Below are positions 36,740-44,694 of a stretch of DNA of 64,000 bases, piece after piece. Both the position numbers and the translations under genes were made by a program. Position 1 is the first letter of the stretch; every line of letters begins with the position of its first letter. Below the pieces are notes generated by a model. That model saw only the letters and a program-made list of their open reading frames with translations. It made no database searches and had not been told where the DNA came from. Source of the DNA: Hydrocarboniclastica marina. Lineage in GTDB: Bacteria; Pseudomonadota; Gammaproteobacteria; Pseudomonadales; Oleiphilaceae. The stretch lies in NCBI RefSeq assembly GCF_004851605.1, contig NZ_CP031093.1, positions 1,922,001 through 1,986,000 on the forward strand, in the 5' to 3' direction.

Positions 36740-38164
36740 ATGATCTTCACCTCGAACATATTTATCTTCATCTACCTGCCGGTCTTTCTCGCGATCTACT
36801 ATGGCGTCAAGGACACCTGGCGCTCCCATGTCATCGTATTTGGCAGCTATCTGTTTTATGCCTGGTGGCGACCGGACTTTCTCCTGCTCTTTGTCGGTAT
36901 CACCTACTGGAATTACTACTTCGGTATCAAGATCAACCGGCTGCGGGACATCGACCGCAAGCTGGCGTTTCGTTGGCTGACAATCGGCGTCGTCGGCAAC
37001 CTCGCCACGCTGGGCTATTTCAAGTACGCCAACTTCGGTGCTGAGGCTCTGGCCAATACGTTGCAACAGTTCGGCGTAAACACGTTCACACTAGAGAACA
37101 TCATCCTGCCTCTGGGCATTTCCTTCTATGTCTTCCAGGCCCTGAGCTACATCGTCGATATCTACAGGAAGGACGCCGACCCCACAGACCGGTTCGTCGA
37201 TTTCGCCGCGTTCATTTCATTGTTCCCGCAGCTTATTGCCGGCCCGATCCTGCGTTACCGCGTGATTGCCGAGCAGCTTCGCCAGCGGGTGCATTCCTTT
37301 GACCTTTTCTCCCTCGGCGCCTGCCGCTTTATGCAGGGCTTCGCCAAGAAGGTGCTGATTGCAGACTCTCTGGCGCCTATCAACACTTACTTTCTAAGCA
37401 TTTCCGAGCCGACGATGGCCGAGGTCTGGCTGGGATGCGTGGGGTCTCTGTTTCAGCTGTACTTCGACTTCTCGGGCTACAGTGACATGGCCATCGGGCT
37501 CGGCATGATGATGGGGTTCAGGTTTGCGGAGAACTTCAATCAGCCTTTTAACTCTATGAGCCTGACCGAGTTCTGGAAGCGCTGGCACCTCACGCTTTCA
37601 GAGTTTCTGCGGGACTATGTATTCATTCCCATCGCCAAAACCAACAAAGTCGGCACCGACACTGCCGCCTTCACGACAATGTTCCTGTCCGGACTCTGGC
37701 ATGGCGCGAGCTTCTCTTTTATTTTCTTCGGCGTCTACTTCGGTTTTTTCATGCTGCTGGAGAGGCGACTCGGGCTAACGACCAGAATCGATTCCCCCTA
37801 CCGGCCGGGTAGACACATCATCGCCATGATCATGGTTGTGCTGTCCATGCCACTGTTCGTGACCGGCGATCTTGGTCATTCCATTGAGCTCTATGCCGGC
37901 GCATTTGGCTTTAACGGCGTTGGCAGCATCGACAACTATCTCTACGCCACCTCCTCCATGACCATGGCGTTTCTGGTTATAGCCATCATTTGGCTGGTGG
38001 TCACCGGCGTTGTCAATCGGCGGTTCTATGACCATGACAGAAACCGTTATTTCATGCAGCACGTGGCCGGCTGGCAGGCAGGCCTGCTGTGGTTCGGATT
38101 CTCCCTGGCCGTCACCAAGCTGGCGGCCAACACCTTCTCACCCTTCCTCTACTTCCAGTTCTAG
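36740..38164 (+). CDS. algI: MBOAT O-acetyltransferase AlgI
   Basis: AlgI carries acetyl groups across the inner membrane for alginate acetylation. It is a polytopic protein with about ten membrane segments and the MBOAT active-site His321 in 'SGLWHGASF', one residue off the essential His322 of the Pseudomonas protein. Family blocks 'PLGISFYVFQALSYIVD' and 'FPQLIAGPILRY' are conserved. 474 residues is normal. It starts 14 bases after algE and is followed without a gap by algJ. Confidence 0.95.
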   Translation: MIFTSNIFIFIYLPVFLAIYYGVKDTWRSHVIVFGSYLFYAWWRPDFLLLFVGITYWNYYFGIKINRLRDIDRKLAFRWLTIGVVGNLATLGYFKYANFGAEALANTLQQFGVNTFTLENIILPLGISFYVFQALSYIVDIYRKDADPTDRFVDFAAFISLFPQLIAGPILRYRVIAEQLRQRVHSFDLFSLGACRFMQGFAKKVLIADSLAPINTYFLSISEPTMAEVWLGCVGSLFQLYFDFSGYSDMAIGLGMMMGFRFAENFNQPFNSMSLTEFWKRWHLTLSEFLRDYVFIPIAKTNKVGTDTAAFTTMFLSGLWHGASFSFIFFGVYFGFFMLLERRLGLTTRIDSPYRPGRHIIAMIMVVLSMPLFVTGDLGHSIELYAGAFGFNGVGSIDNYLYATSSMTMAFLVIAIIWLVVTGVVNRRFYDHDRNRYFMQHVAGWQAGLLWFGFSLAVTKLAANTFSPFLYFQF

Positions 38165-39277
38165 GTGGCTCACATGTTCCCGACGATGAGCAGCGCAAGC
38201 AAAGTCAACGGCATCCTCTTCATCGCGATGATCGCGGTCATGTTCGTCTACTCGGTGCCCAAACTCTGGGGCTTCGCGGAAACCCAGACTGAAGCTGCGA
38301 AGCTCTATGCTGATGGCCAGTTGTCCCGCAAATTCGAAGAGCAATACGACAGTGGCTTTTTTGCCCGTGAAAGCGCCATCAAAGCCTGGTCGAATCTCAG
38401 CTTCTGGCTTTTCAGAGAAGGTCTGACCGGCGTTGTGGTTGGGGAAGATGGCTGGCTTTATACCAATGAAGAGTTCACGTTTCCTAACGACCTGGATGCA
38501 AGGCTTGAGCGGCAGATGGCCCGTGTCGAAAAGACCGCAGCCCGCATCGGCGCTCAGGGGAAAAAGCTGATCATTGTGCCGATTCCCATGAAAGCTGATA
38601 TTTACGGAGACCATGTATCGCACGAGCTGGGCGAACGGCCGGCGTTGCTATACACCAGGTTCACCGAGCAGCTCAGTAAAAGAAACATTCCCTTCAGCCC
38701 ATTGCGCGAGGCCTACCTGGCCTCGAAGGACCGTACCCAGCTGTTCTTCAAGAAAGATACGCACTGGACACCAGAAGGCGCAAAGCTCGCGGCCCAGCAG
38801 CTTGCCCTCTCATTTCCGGACCTTCTCGGGGACGAGTTGTACCGTACAGAGGTGATCCATGAGACCCAGCACGCCGGCGACCTGGTCAATTTCATCAAGG
38901 TGAGCCCCTGGTTGGACCCGGAAATCTATTCTCCTGAGCCGCTCGCTCGGTACCAGACCATCCGGGTGGAACAGAAAACGGACGCCTCTGCCCTGTTTGG
39001 AAACAATAACCCGTCTGTCGTGTTGGTTGGTTCCAGCTACACGAAAATGGACGAATGGAATTTCGAAGGCTTTCTCAAGGAACACCTCAAAACGGACCTT
39101 CTCTCTATCGCTGTTGAACAGAAAGGCCAATTCGTCGCCATGGACGAGTTTCTGGCAAGCGATCTGCTGGCGGATGACAGCGTTGAAACAGTTATCTGGG
39201 AATTTCCTGTCAGGTCACTGATTACCCAGGCGTCGGAGTCTTCCGGTTGGTCCTCCACCATGGAAGAGCTTTTCTGA
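38165..39277 (+). CDS. algJ: SGNH-like alginate acetyltransferase AlgJ
   Basis: AlgJ is a membrane-anchored periplasmic SGNH-like acetyltransferase that takes acetyl from AlgI. One N-terminal signal anchor ('GILFIAMIAVMFVYSV') precedes the domain. The catalytic Asp198-x-His200 is in 'KKDTHWTP' and Ser291 in 'VGSSYT'. The start is GTG at 38165, directly after the algI stop. It is a distant relative of AlgX in the same operon. Confidence 0.93.
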   Translation: MAHMFPTMSSASKVNGILFIAMIAVMFVYSVPKLWGFAETQTEAAKLYADGQLSRKFEEQYDSGFFARESAIKAWSNLSFWLFREGLTGVVVGEDGWLYTNEEFTFPNDLDARLERQMARVEKTAARIGAQGKKLIIVPIPMKADIYGDHVSHELGERPALLYTRFTEQLSKRNIPFSPLREAYLASKDRTQLFFKKDTHWTPEGAKLAAQQLALSFPDLLGDELYRTEVIHETQHAGDLVNFIKVSPWLDPEIYSPEPLARYQTIRVEQKTDASALFGNNNPSVVLVGSSYTKMDEWNFEGFLKEHLKTDLLSIAVEQKGQFVAMDEFLASDLLADDSVETVIWEFPVRSLITQASESSGWSSTMEELF

Positions 39278-39374
39278 TTGGCATCCATAGCTGGGAGCCA
39301 GAGCGGACAAAATTAGCAGTCAAAAAACTGAGGCCAACACTCAACGGGCTTCGCCAACTTTTTGGAGAACAGCA

Positions 39375-40037
39375 ATGACACGATTAAACACATGGACCCG
39401 TAACGCTGGTCGCGCCAGTATGTTCTTGCTCGCCCTGGGTGTCGCAGCAGGGGCTATGGCAGAAGGCGAAGCAGCCCTTTACGACGCCAGCGCTCCTGCC
39501 GGATCTGCTTTTGTCCGGGTTATCAATGCCGGCCCTGAAACCCTGGAAATAACGACGCCTGAGAAGACTGCAACTCAAACCGTTCCGGGCTTCCGCGTGG
39601 GCGAATACCTGTACCTTCCGGGCGGTAAAGCCCACGTCCTGTCCGTCGGCGGGCTTCAGGTTACGCATGATTTCGCGAAAGACAGTGCTACCACACTGGT
39701 AGTCAGCGGCGGGAACACGACAACGCTTGACGACAAGTATTTCACTGGGCGCAAAAAGGCGCTGATCTCCTTCTACAACCTAACGACCCGGCCGCTTGCG
39801 CTGAAAACCGAAGACGGAAAACATGCCGTCGTCGACACGCTGGAAAGCCTTGCCAACGGCAGTCGTGAAATCAATGAGATAAAAATCGGACTGGCGGCGT
39901 GGCATGACACAGGCAAGTTGGCAGCATTTCCAGCGACGTTCCTCAAAAAGGGCCGTTCTTATAGCTATGTAGTCTTTGAGGAAAACGGTGCATTCAAACC
40001 GGTTGTCGTTGCAGATGCAATTTCCACGATTGAGTAA
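39375..40037 (+). CDS. algF: Alginate acetylation adaptor AlgF
   Basis: AlgF is a periplasmic protein without catalytic motifs that links AlgJ to AlgX in acetylation. The signal peptide is 'MFLLALGVAAGAMAEG'. 'ALYDASAPAGSAFVRVIN' and 'KALISFYNLTTRPLALKT' are family stretches. 220 residues is normal. GGAGAA lies about 7 bases before the ATG. The 97-bp gap before it is the largest inside the operon and could hold an internal promoter, but I see no clear one. Confidence 0.93.
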   Translation: MTRLNTWTRNAGRASMFLLALGVAAGAMAEGEAALYDASAPAGSAFVRVINAGPETLEITTPEKTATQTVPGFRVGEYLYLPGGKAHVLSVGGLQVTHDFAKDSATTLVVSGGNTTTLDDKYFTGRKKALISFYNLTTRPLALKTEDGKHAVVDTLESLANGSREINEIKIGLAAWHDTGKLAAFPATFLKKGRSYSYVVFEENGAFKPVVVADAISTIE

Positions 40038-40043
40038 TGCTGA

Positions 40044-41429
40044 ATGTTGAGACCGGTCCTTGCCAGCCTGATCATGACCTGGCTATTTGCTCCCCTAGAC
40101 GCTCACGCCCGATGCGATCAACTGGAGTGCCTGCTTTGTCCTGAACTCACGGACGACAGCCATTACGCCGAGGGCGTCATGAAATCTCTGCGGCAGCTGG
40201 CTCCGGGCGCTGATCACTGGATTTTCAGATCCGATTTTGACTTGAGCAATGAGTTTGGTATTCCAGCCGAATTCGTCAAGGACTATCAGCGGCTGATAAG
40301 GAAATTCAACGAGTACGGGACCGAGGTTGTTTTCGTCGTTCAGCCTACCCGCGGCATGATGCACAGGGACAAGATTCGCGAAGATAGACGGTACGGGTTC
40401 GACTATCCGACTGCATTCAGCAATCTTCGTCAGTTTCTTACGCAACTGGCTGACGGTGGGGCTCATGTGGCCAATATTCTGCCATTGGTGGAAACGCCGC
40501 CCGAACAGGACTATTTCTTTCGGCGAGATCACCACTGGACACCGGCGGGCTCCCGTGAAACCGCGCTGATAGCCGGCAACGTGATTCGCGCGATCCCCGC
40601 TTATCACGAAATCGCGGTGAAAAAATTCATAACCGAGAAGAGTACCGTGATCGCGAAGGACGGCACCATGAACCGCGGGCTTAAACACATCTGCGGCAAC
40701 AATTATGGCTTCCAGTACGTCCAGGGATTCCAGACAGTGCCAGAATCAGGCGGCGCAGAAGCGCTTTTCGGTGACACCGAAGAGCCCGAGATCGTGCTGG
40801 TCGGGACCAGCAACTCGGCAGCCCGTGACGACGAATACAAGAACTACAACTTTGACGGATTCCTCAAAGACGGGCTGGAACGCGACATTCTGAATTACGC
40901 CCTGCCCGGCTCCGGCCAGGAAGGGTCTGTTCTCCAGTATCTTTTATCCGAAGACTACTCACCCGAGGAAGCGCCGAAGATCCTTGTCTGGGAGTTACCG
41001 GCCAGCTACCGGTTGGACGACGAGCTGATTTACCGGCAGCTGATCCCCGCCATAGAGGGTGGCTGTGAGTTTTCCGATGATATAGCCGGCCGCGTGTCGC
41101 AAACAGTGCCGGCTCTGGCAAAAGGGCAGCGACTGGAGATTTACGCCAATAGCGGTGCGGGCCGAAAATCTCTGGTGAATTACGACGGCTACCTGGATCT
41201 CAGGTTCACGGATCCTGGTATCAAGGACTTCTACGTCATCACCTATTTCGATAATGGCAAACGGGACAAAGTATGGTTCCGAAGATCCGGAGTGATCGAC
41301 GGCGGCCAGTACTACCTTGAAGTTTCCCGCAAGCCAGCTTTCAGGAACGCCAACCTGTTGTCGGTGTTTATCGAACCCTCAGAACCCCTCACGTCTGACT
41401 CAACCCTCGAGGTTACCCTATGCCGATGA
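40044..41429 (+). CDS. algX: Alginate acetyltransferase AlgX
   Basis: AlgX performs the final acetyl transfer to the polymer and binds the chain with a C-terminal carbohydrate-binding module. The signal peptide ends near 'DAHA'. The SGNH-like triad is intact: Asp162-x-His164 in 'RRDHHWTP' and Ser256 in 'VGTSNS'. From about residue 330 the beta-rich binding module begins. 461 residues is near the Pseudomonas length. Start is ATG 6 bases after algF; its end overlaps algL by 10 bases. Confidence 0.93.
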   Translation: MLRPVLASLIMTWLFAPLDAHARCDQLECLLCPELTDDSHYAEGVMKSLRQLAPGADHWIFRSDFDLSNEFGIPAEFVKDYQRLIRKFNEYGTEVVFVVQPTRGMMHRDKIREDRRYGFDYPTAFSNLRQFLTQLADGGAHVANILPLVETPPEQDYFFRRDHHWTPAGSRETALIAGNVIRAIPAYHEIAVKKFITEKSTVIAKDGTMNRGLKHICGNNYGFQYVQGFQTVPESGGAEALFGDTEEPEIVLVGTSNSAARDDEYKNYNFDGFLKDGLERDILNYALPGSGQEGSVLQYLLSEDYSPEEAPKILVWELPASYRLDDELIYRQLIPAIEGGCEFSDDIAGRVSQTVPALAKGQRLEIYANSGAGRKSLVNYDGYLDLRFTDPGIKDFYVITYFDNGKRDKVWFRRSGVIDGGQYYLEVSRKPAFRNANLLSVFIEPSEPLTSDSTLEVTLCR

Positions 41430-42520
41430 GACGGCTATTTATCCTGCTCGTCACATCAATGGCGGTCGGCTGCACACACGTTGTGGCTGACAGCCCCGGG
41501 AGTTCGGCCCATCGGCCAGCCAATGCCTCGGAATGTCCCAAGGCCGTGCCCGAGCCCTTCACCGGGCCGCTGATAGTCGAAAGCAAGTACGTCCAGGAGG
41601 ATCAGTCGAAATCGACGCTAAAAGCCCGACGCTCCGAGCAATCGGAAGAAGTTCAGCGGCGTATTGAAGGTTTCACCAAAGGCATCGTGCGTTTTGCCGA
41701 CTTTTACCTGAACAACGTCCAATCCCGAAAAGGGCTGGCCGCCCGGGCCTGTGTCAGTGTCTGGCTTGAAGCTTGGGCCGAAGCCGATGCACTGACCACC
41801 GACGAAACAAGCAAAACCGGTGTGGCTGTCAGGAAATGGGCTCTCGCCAGCCTCTCGGCCACGCTGTGGAAGCTCAAGCATGTGGAAGGGGTTCGCTGGT
41901 CACTGAGCGAAGCCCAAAGCCTCTGGCTGGAGCATCTGGCGGATAAAGTGATAGCTGACTACGGCAACAGGCTGGATCCGGAGTTCAGCTACTTCAATAA
42001 TCACGACTATTGGGCTGCCTGGTCTGTCGCCGTCACTGGAGTGGTAGTGAACCGCCAGGATTATCTGAGATGGAGTATCCCCTTTTACCAGCGAGCCATG
42101 GGCCAGGTAACGACTTTTGCGGGTGGGCGGTACGGCTATCTCCCCAACGAATTAGCCCGTAAAAACCTTGCGGCTAACTATACACATTATGCGCTCGTGC
42201 CCCTGGTGCTCCTGTCCGACATTCTGCGGAAACATGGCTATGTGCCCTCACCTGAAGAAGATCGCAAGCTTGACCAGCTAGTCAGCTTTTCGGTCCAGAT
42301 AATACTGCAGCCGAGGAGTGTCAGGGAGGTAGTGACCGGCCCGCAGAAAGACGTCCCCAACTACAAATTGGCCTGGCTCATCCCTTATCTCAACCGGTAT
42401 CCCGACCATGCGCTGGCCATGGCGCTCTTCGCGCGCCATAACGGCAACGTTGACGGCTACAGCCAGGCAGGCGGTAAGCTGCGACCGGTGTACGGTGATG
42501 TCACTTCAGGGAGTTACTGA
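41420..42520 (+). CDS. algL: Alginate lyase AlgL, predicted lipoprotein
   Basis: AlgL cleaves polymannuronate in the periplasm and clears chains that fail to be exported. Active-site Asn-His in 'NNHDYWAAWSV' and the Arg...Tyr pair in 'ARKNLAANYTHYAL' are kept. Unlike Pseudomonas AlgL the signal peptide ends 'TSMAVGC', which fits a lipobox (Val-Gly-Cys, with Ala at -3), so the enzyme may be membrane-tethered. A Ser/Pro/Ala linker follows the cysteine, as is usual for lipoproteins. The ATG overlaps algX by 10 bases. A second paralogue lies before algD. Confidence 0.93.
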   Translation: MPMRRLFILLVTSMAVGCTHVVADSPGSSAHRPANASECPKAVPEPFTGPLIVESKYVQEDQSKSTLKARRSEQSEEVQRRIEGFTKGIVRFADFYLNNVQSRKGLAARACVSVWLEAWAEADALTTDETSKTGVAVRKWALASLSATLWKLKHVEGVRWSLSEAQSLWLEHLADKVIADYGNRLDPEFSYFNNHDYWAAWSVAVTGVVVNRQDYLRWSIPFYQRAMGQVTTFAGGRYGYLPNELARKNLAANYTHYALVPLVLLSDILRKHGYVPSPEEDRKLDQLVSFSVQIILQPRSVREVVTGPQKDVPNYKLAWLIPYLNRYPDHALAMALFARHNGNVDGYSQAGGKLRPVYGDVTSGSY

Positions 42521-42522
42521 CG

Positions 42523-44043
42523 ATGAACGCCGCCGAGATACTCTCGCGTTGTGACGCACCACGGTCCTTCCGAACACGACTGTTCCTGCTCCTCCTGTGG
42601 CTGGTTTATTGTGGGCCAGGTATAGCCTCGCCACCTGTACTGGACACGCCGGAAATCAGGGTGCTACCGACCGTACCCGATAGCGCACCGGCGTACCCCA
42701 GCATGGGTAGTGATGACTGCTGCAGCGATCTTTTTTCGCTCCGTTTCAGCGACGTGCGGGCGGCTACCGCCGCGGTATCGCTGCAGCCAATGTTTTCGGC
42801 TCAGGCAGGTAGCTGGATGTTTGAGTCGCTTGTCCACAATGGCCTGTTCAGGGTCGCCAGTGAGTATCAGCCCTCTCACCCACGGGCTGTACTGATCGAA
42901 AGCGGCGCCATCGATCTCGCTCAGTTGACCTCTGCATTGAGTGACCCCCGAATCCTTTCGCGTATTGCAGGAAGCGACCCTGGTCAGCGTTTTGGCTACA
43001 CCTTGCACTATCCGATAATCATTGGGCCGGACGCCACGCTTTTTGTCGAGAACGCAGCGTTAGGGCTCAATTCCACCAGCGGTACCGCTTTGATCAACCT
43101 TGGCCGACTCATCGTGCGGGATTCGAGACTCGCACCAATCCAGGTTGAAGCAAAGGGTGGAAAGCACTTCAGGCCATTCATACTCGCCTGGAACGCCAGT
43201 GACACAGCGATTATCGACAGCGACTTGCGCCGAATGGGTTACAACGCGTTTCTCTCCCACGGGCTGACGGTTGCGAACCACCCCGAGCTGAACCGCAACG
43301 TTCGCGCCCGGGTTCTGCTTTCAGGCAGTACGCTCAAAGAGCTTGAGTCCGGGTTGATTGCGGAGGGCGCGGAAGTGAGGGTAATTGATAACCTTTTTGA
43401 TCACTCACAACGTTACGCTATTGATGCGTCCGGTGGGACTCTCAGTATTGAAAGCAACGCTGTAGAAACCACGCGTTACAACAGTGGGGTCCGTGCAGCC
43501 GATGTGCATTGGATTCTCCTGAAAGGCAACCGGATTACCGGCACCCAACAGTCTGGCATTCTGCTCTCAGGTTCGCTGCCGAATGCGATGGTCGCAGGCA
43601 ATTACATTGCCGGCGCTCGATCAGACGGTATGGCCATCAGGGATGTGGCTCCTTCGGCAAGGCAGTCGTTGGACATTCGGGGCAACATAGTGATCGGCAG
43701 CGCCAAGTCGGGGCTTCGACTCAGCAACGCGCCGTTCGCCACGGTTAGCAACAATAGCTTTATTGGCAACGCTGAGTACGGGATCAATGTTGACAGGTCA
43801 GCAGTATCAAACGGCCTGAAAACACCTAGCGAATCCGCTACGGTGATTATCGGCAACCAACTGATGGCGAATCGGGTAGCTGCTATCAAAACTGTACAGG
43901 GTGGGCGATTTGTATTTGGGCAGAATAACTTTCAGATGACCCCCACGGTTCAGTCCGTGTTTGCCGGTGACCTGGTGTCGATCCAGACTGAGCTGCTTGA
44001 GCAGTTGATCGCCCGCAAACGTACGGTAGAGGTAATTCCGTAA
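42523..44043 (+). CDS. algG: AlgG-like mannuronan C5-epimerase homologue lacking the DPHD motif
   Basis: AlgG is a right-handed beta helix that converts mannuronate to guluronate in the nascent chain and protects it from AlgL. The C-terminal beta-helix rungs and the end 'LLEQLIARKRTVEVIP' match AlgG. The catalytic site does not: in Pseudomonas a DPHD motif bears the catalytic His, and the aligned place here reads Asp301-Ala-Ser-Gly in 'RYAIDASGGTLSIESN', about two residues shorter. Epimerisation is therefore doubtful; a structural role is likely. It is last in the operon, 2 bases after algL, whereas it lies between algE and algX in Pseudomonas. Two N-terminal cysteines ('DDCCSD') follow the signal peptide. 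Confidence 0.85.
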   Translation: MNAAEILSRCDAPRSFRTRLFLLLLWLVYCGPGIASPPVLDTPEIRVLPTVPDSAPAYPSMGSDDCCSDLFSLRFSDVRAATAAVSLQPMFSAQAGSWMFESLVHNGLFRVASEYQPSHPRAVLIESGAIDLAQLTSALSDPRILSRIAGSDPGQRFGYTLHYPIIIGPDATLFVENAALGLNSTSGTALINLGRLIVRDSRLAPIQVEAKGGKHFRPFILAWNASDTAIIDSDLRRMGYNAFLSHGLTVANHPELNRNVRARVLLSGSTLKELESGLIAEGAEVRVIDNLFDHSQRYAIDASGGTLSIESNAVETTRYNSGVRAADVHWILLKGNRITGTQQSGILLSGSLPNAMVAGNYIAGARSDGMAIRDVAPSARQSLDIRGNIVIGSAKSGLRLSNAPFATVSNNSFIGNAEYGINVDRSAVSNGLKTPSESATVIIGNQLMANRVAAIKTVQGGRFVFGQNNFQMTPTVQSVFAGDLVSIQTELLEQLIARKRTVEVIP

Positions 44044-44133
44044 GCACTGATGCTTTAGCTCTGGCTGGCGCCAGCGACGAAAGCTATGACGCTCGGATAC
44101 AGTTTCTGTATGGCCGGTTTGCGCGACCCTTTC
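44044..44133. other. Short gap at the end of the alginate operon with a 12-bp palindrome
   Basis: GCTGGCGCCAGC (44064-44075) is a perfect palindrome just after the algG stop, flanked by TTAGCT and AAGCTA. No T-tract follows, so it is a possible but unproven transcription end. The next gene is convergent. Confidence 0.35.
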
Positions 44134-44592
44134 CTATAAGTCATCCATCCTTCCGATCTGTCGCGAAAGCCGCATGGACTCGTTGGTCTCCATCTCCAGC
44201 AAAGCCTGGAGTAGATCTCGCGCTTCGGGTATCTCTGCTTTTCGGGACAAGGTCTTGAAAAGATCGGTGACCTCTTCGTGGAACCCCATAACCTCATGGT
44301 AGATATCGGCATAGGCCATCCGCGCGTAATGCTCATCGCATTCGCGTCGGCTAGCCGGGGCGTTATGCCTCAGGTAATCGTAAACGCGGGTGTCCAGGGT
44401 ATTGCGGGCGCTCTGGTGTTCAAACTCATCAATAATCGTTGCAATTTCAGACTCGTGCGAAGACAGATACTCCAGCAGCGACGCTGACTTCTCATCCGCA
44501 TGCTTTGCGGCGCAGTGCTTGAGGCATTGGCCGAGATAGTGGTGGAGATCCCGCGTCCAGTTGATCAATTCGCCGTAGGTCTTGATATCCAT
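44134..44592 (-). CDS. Helical-bundle protein of unknown function, 152 aa
   Basis: The whole protein is predicted helical and charged, with His and Glu spaced along the helices ('DLHHYLGQCLKHCAAKHADE', 'HESEIATIIDEFEHQ', 'YHEVMGFHEEVTDLF'). This resembles ferritin-like or hemerythrin-like bundles, so metal binding is possible but not shown. The ATG at 44592 is preferred over 44616 because AGGGGAA lies 7 bases upstream. No signal peptide. It lies between the alginate operon (convergent) and the copper genes (same strand, 102 bases upstream), so it may belong to the metal island. Confidence 0.65.
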   Translation of the reverse strand: MDIKTYGELINWTRDLHHYLGQCLKHCAAKHADEKSASLLEYLSSHESEIATIIDEFEHQSARNTLDTRVYDYLRHNAPASRRECDEHYARMAYADIYHEVMGFHEEVTDLFKTLSRKAEIPEARDLLQALLEMETNESMRLSRQIGRMDDL

Positions 44593-44694
44593 AAACTTCC
44601 CCTGATCGGATTGCATCCATGTGAACCCTTACCGACTCCCTGCACTGACCGGCTCTGGTTTGGGACAGTTTGACCCGCTTTGCGCGGTCTCGCT

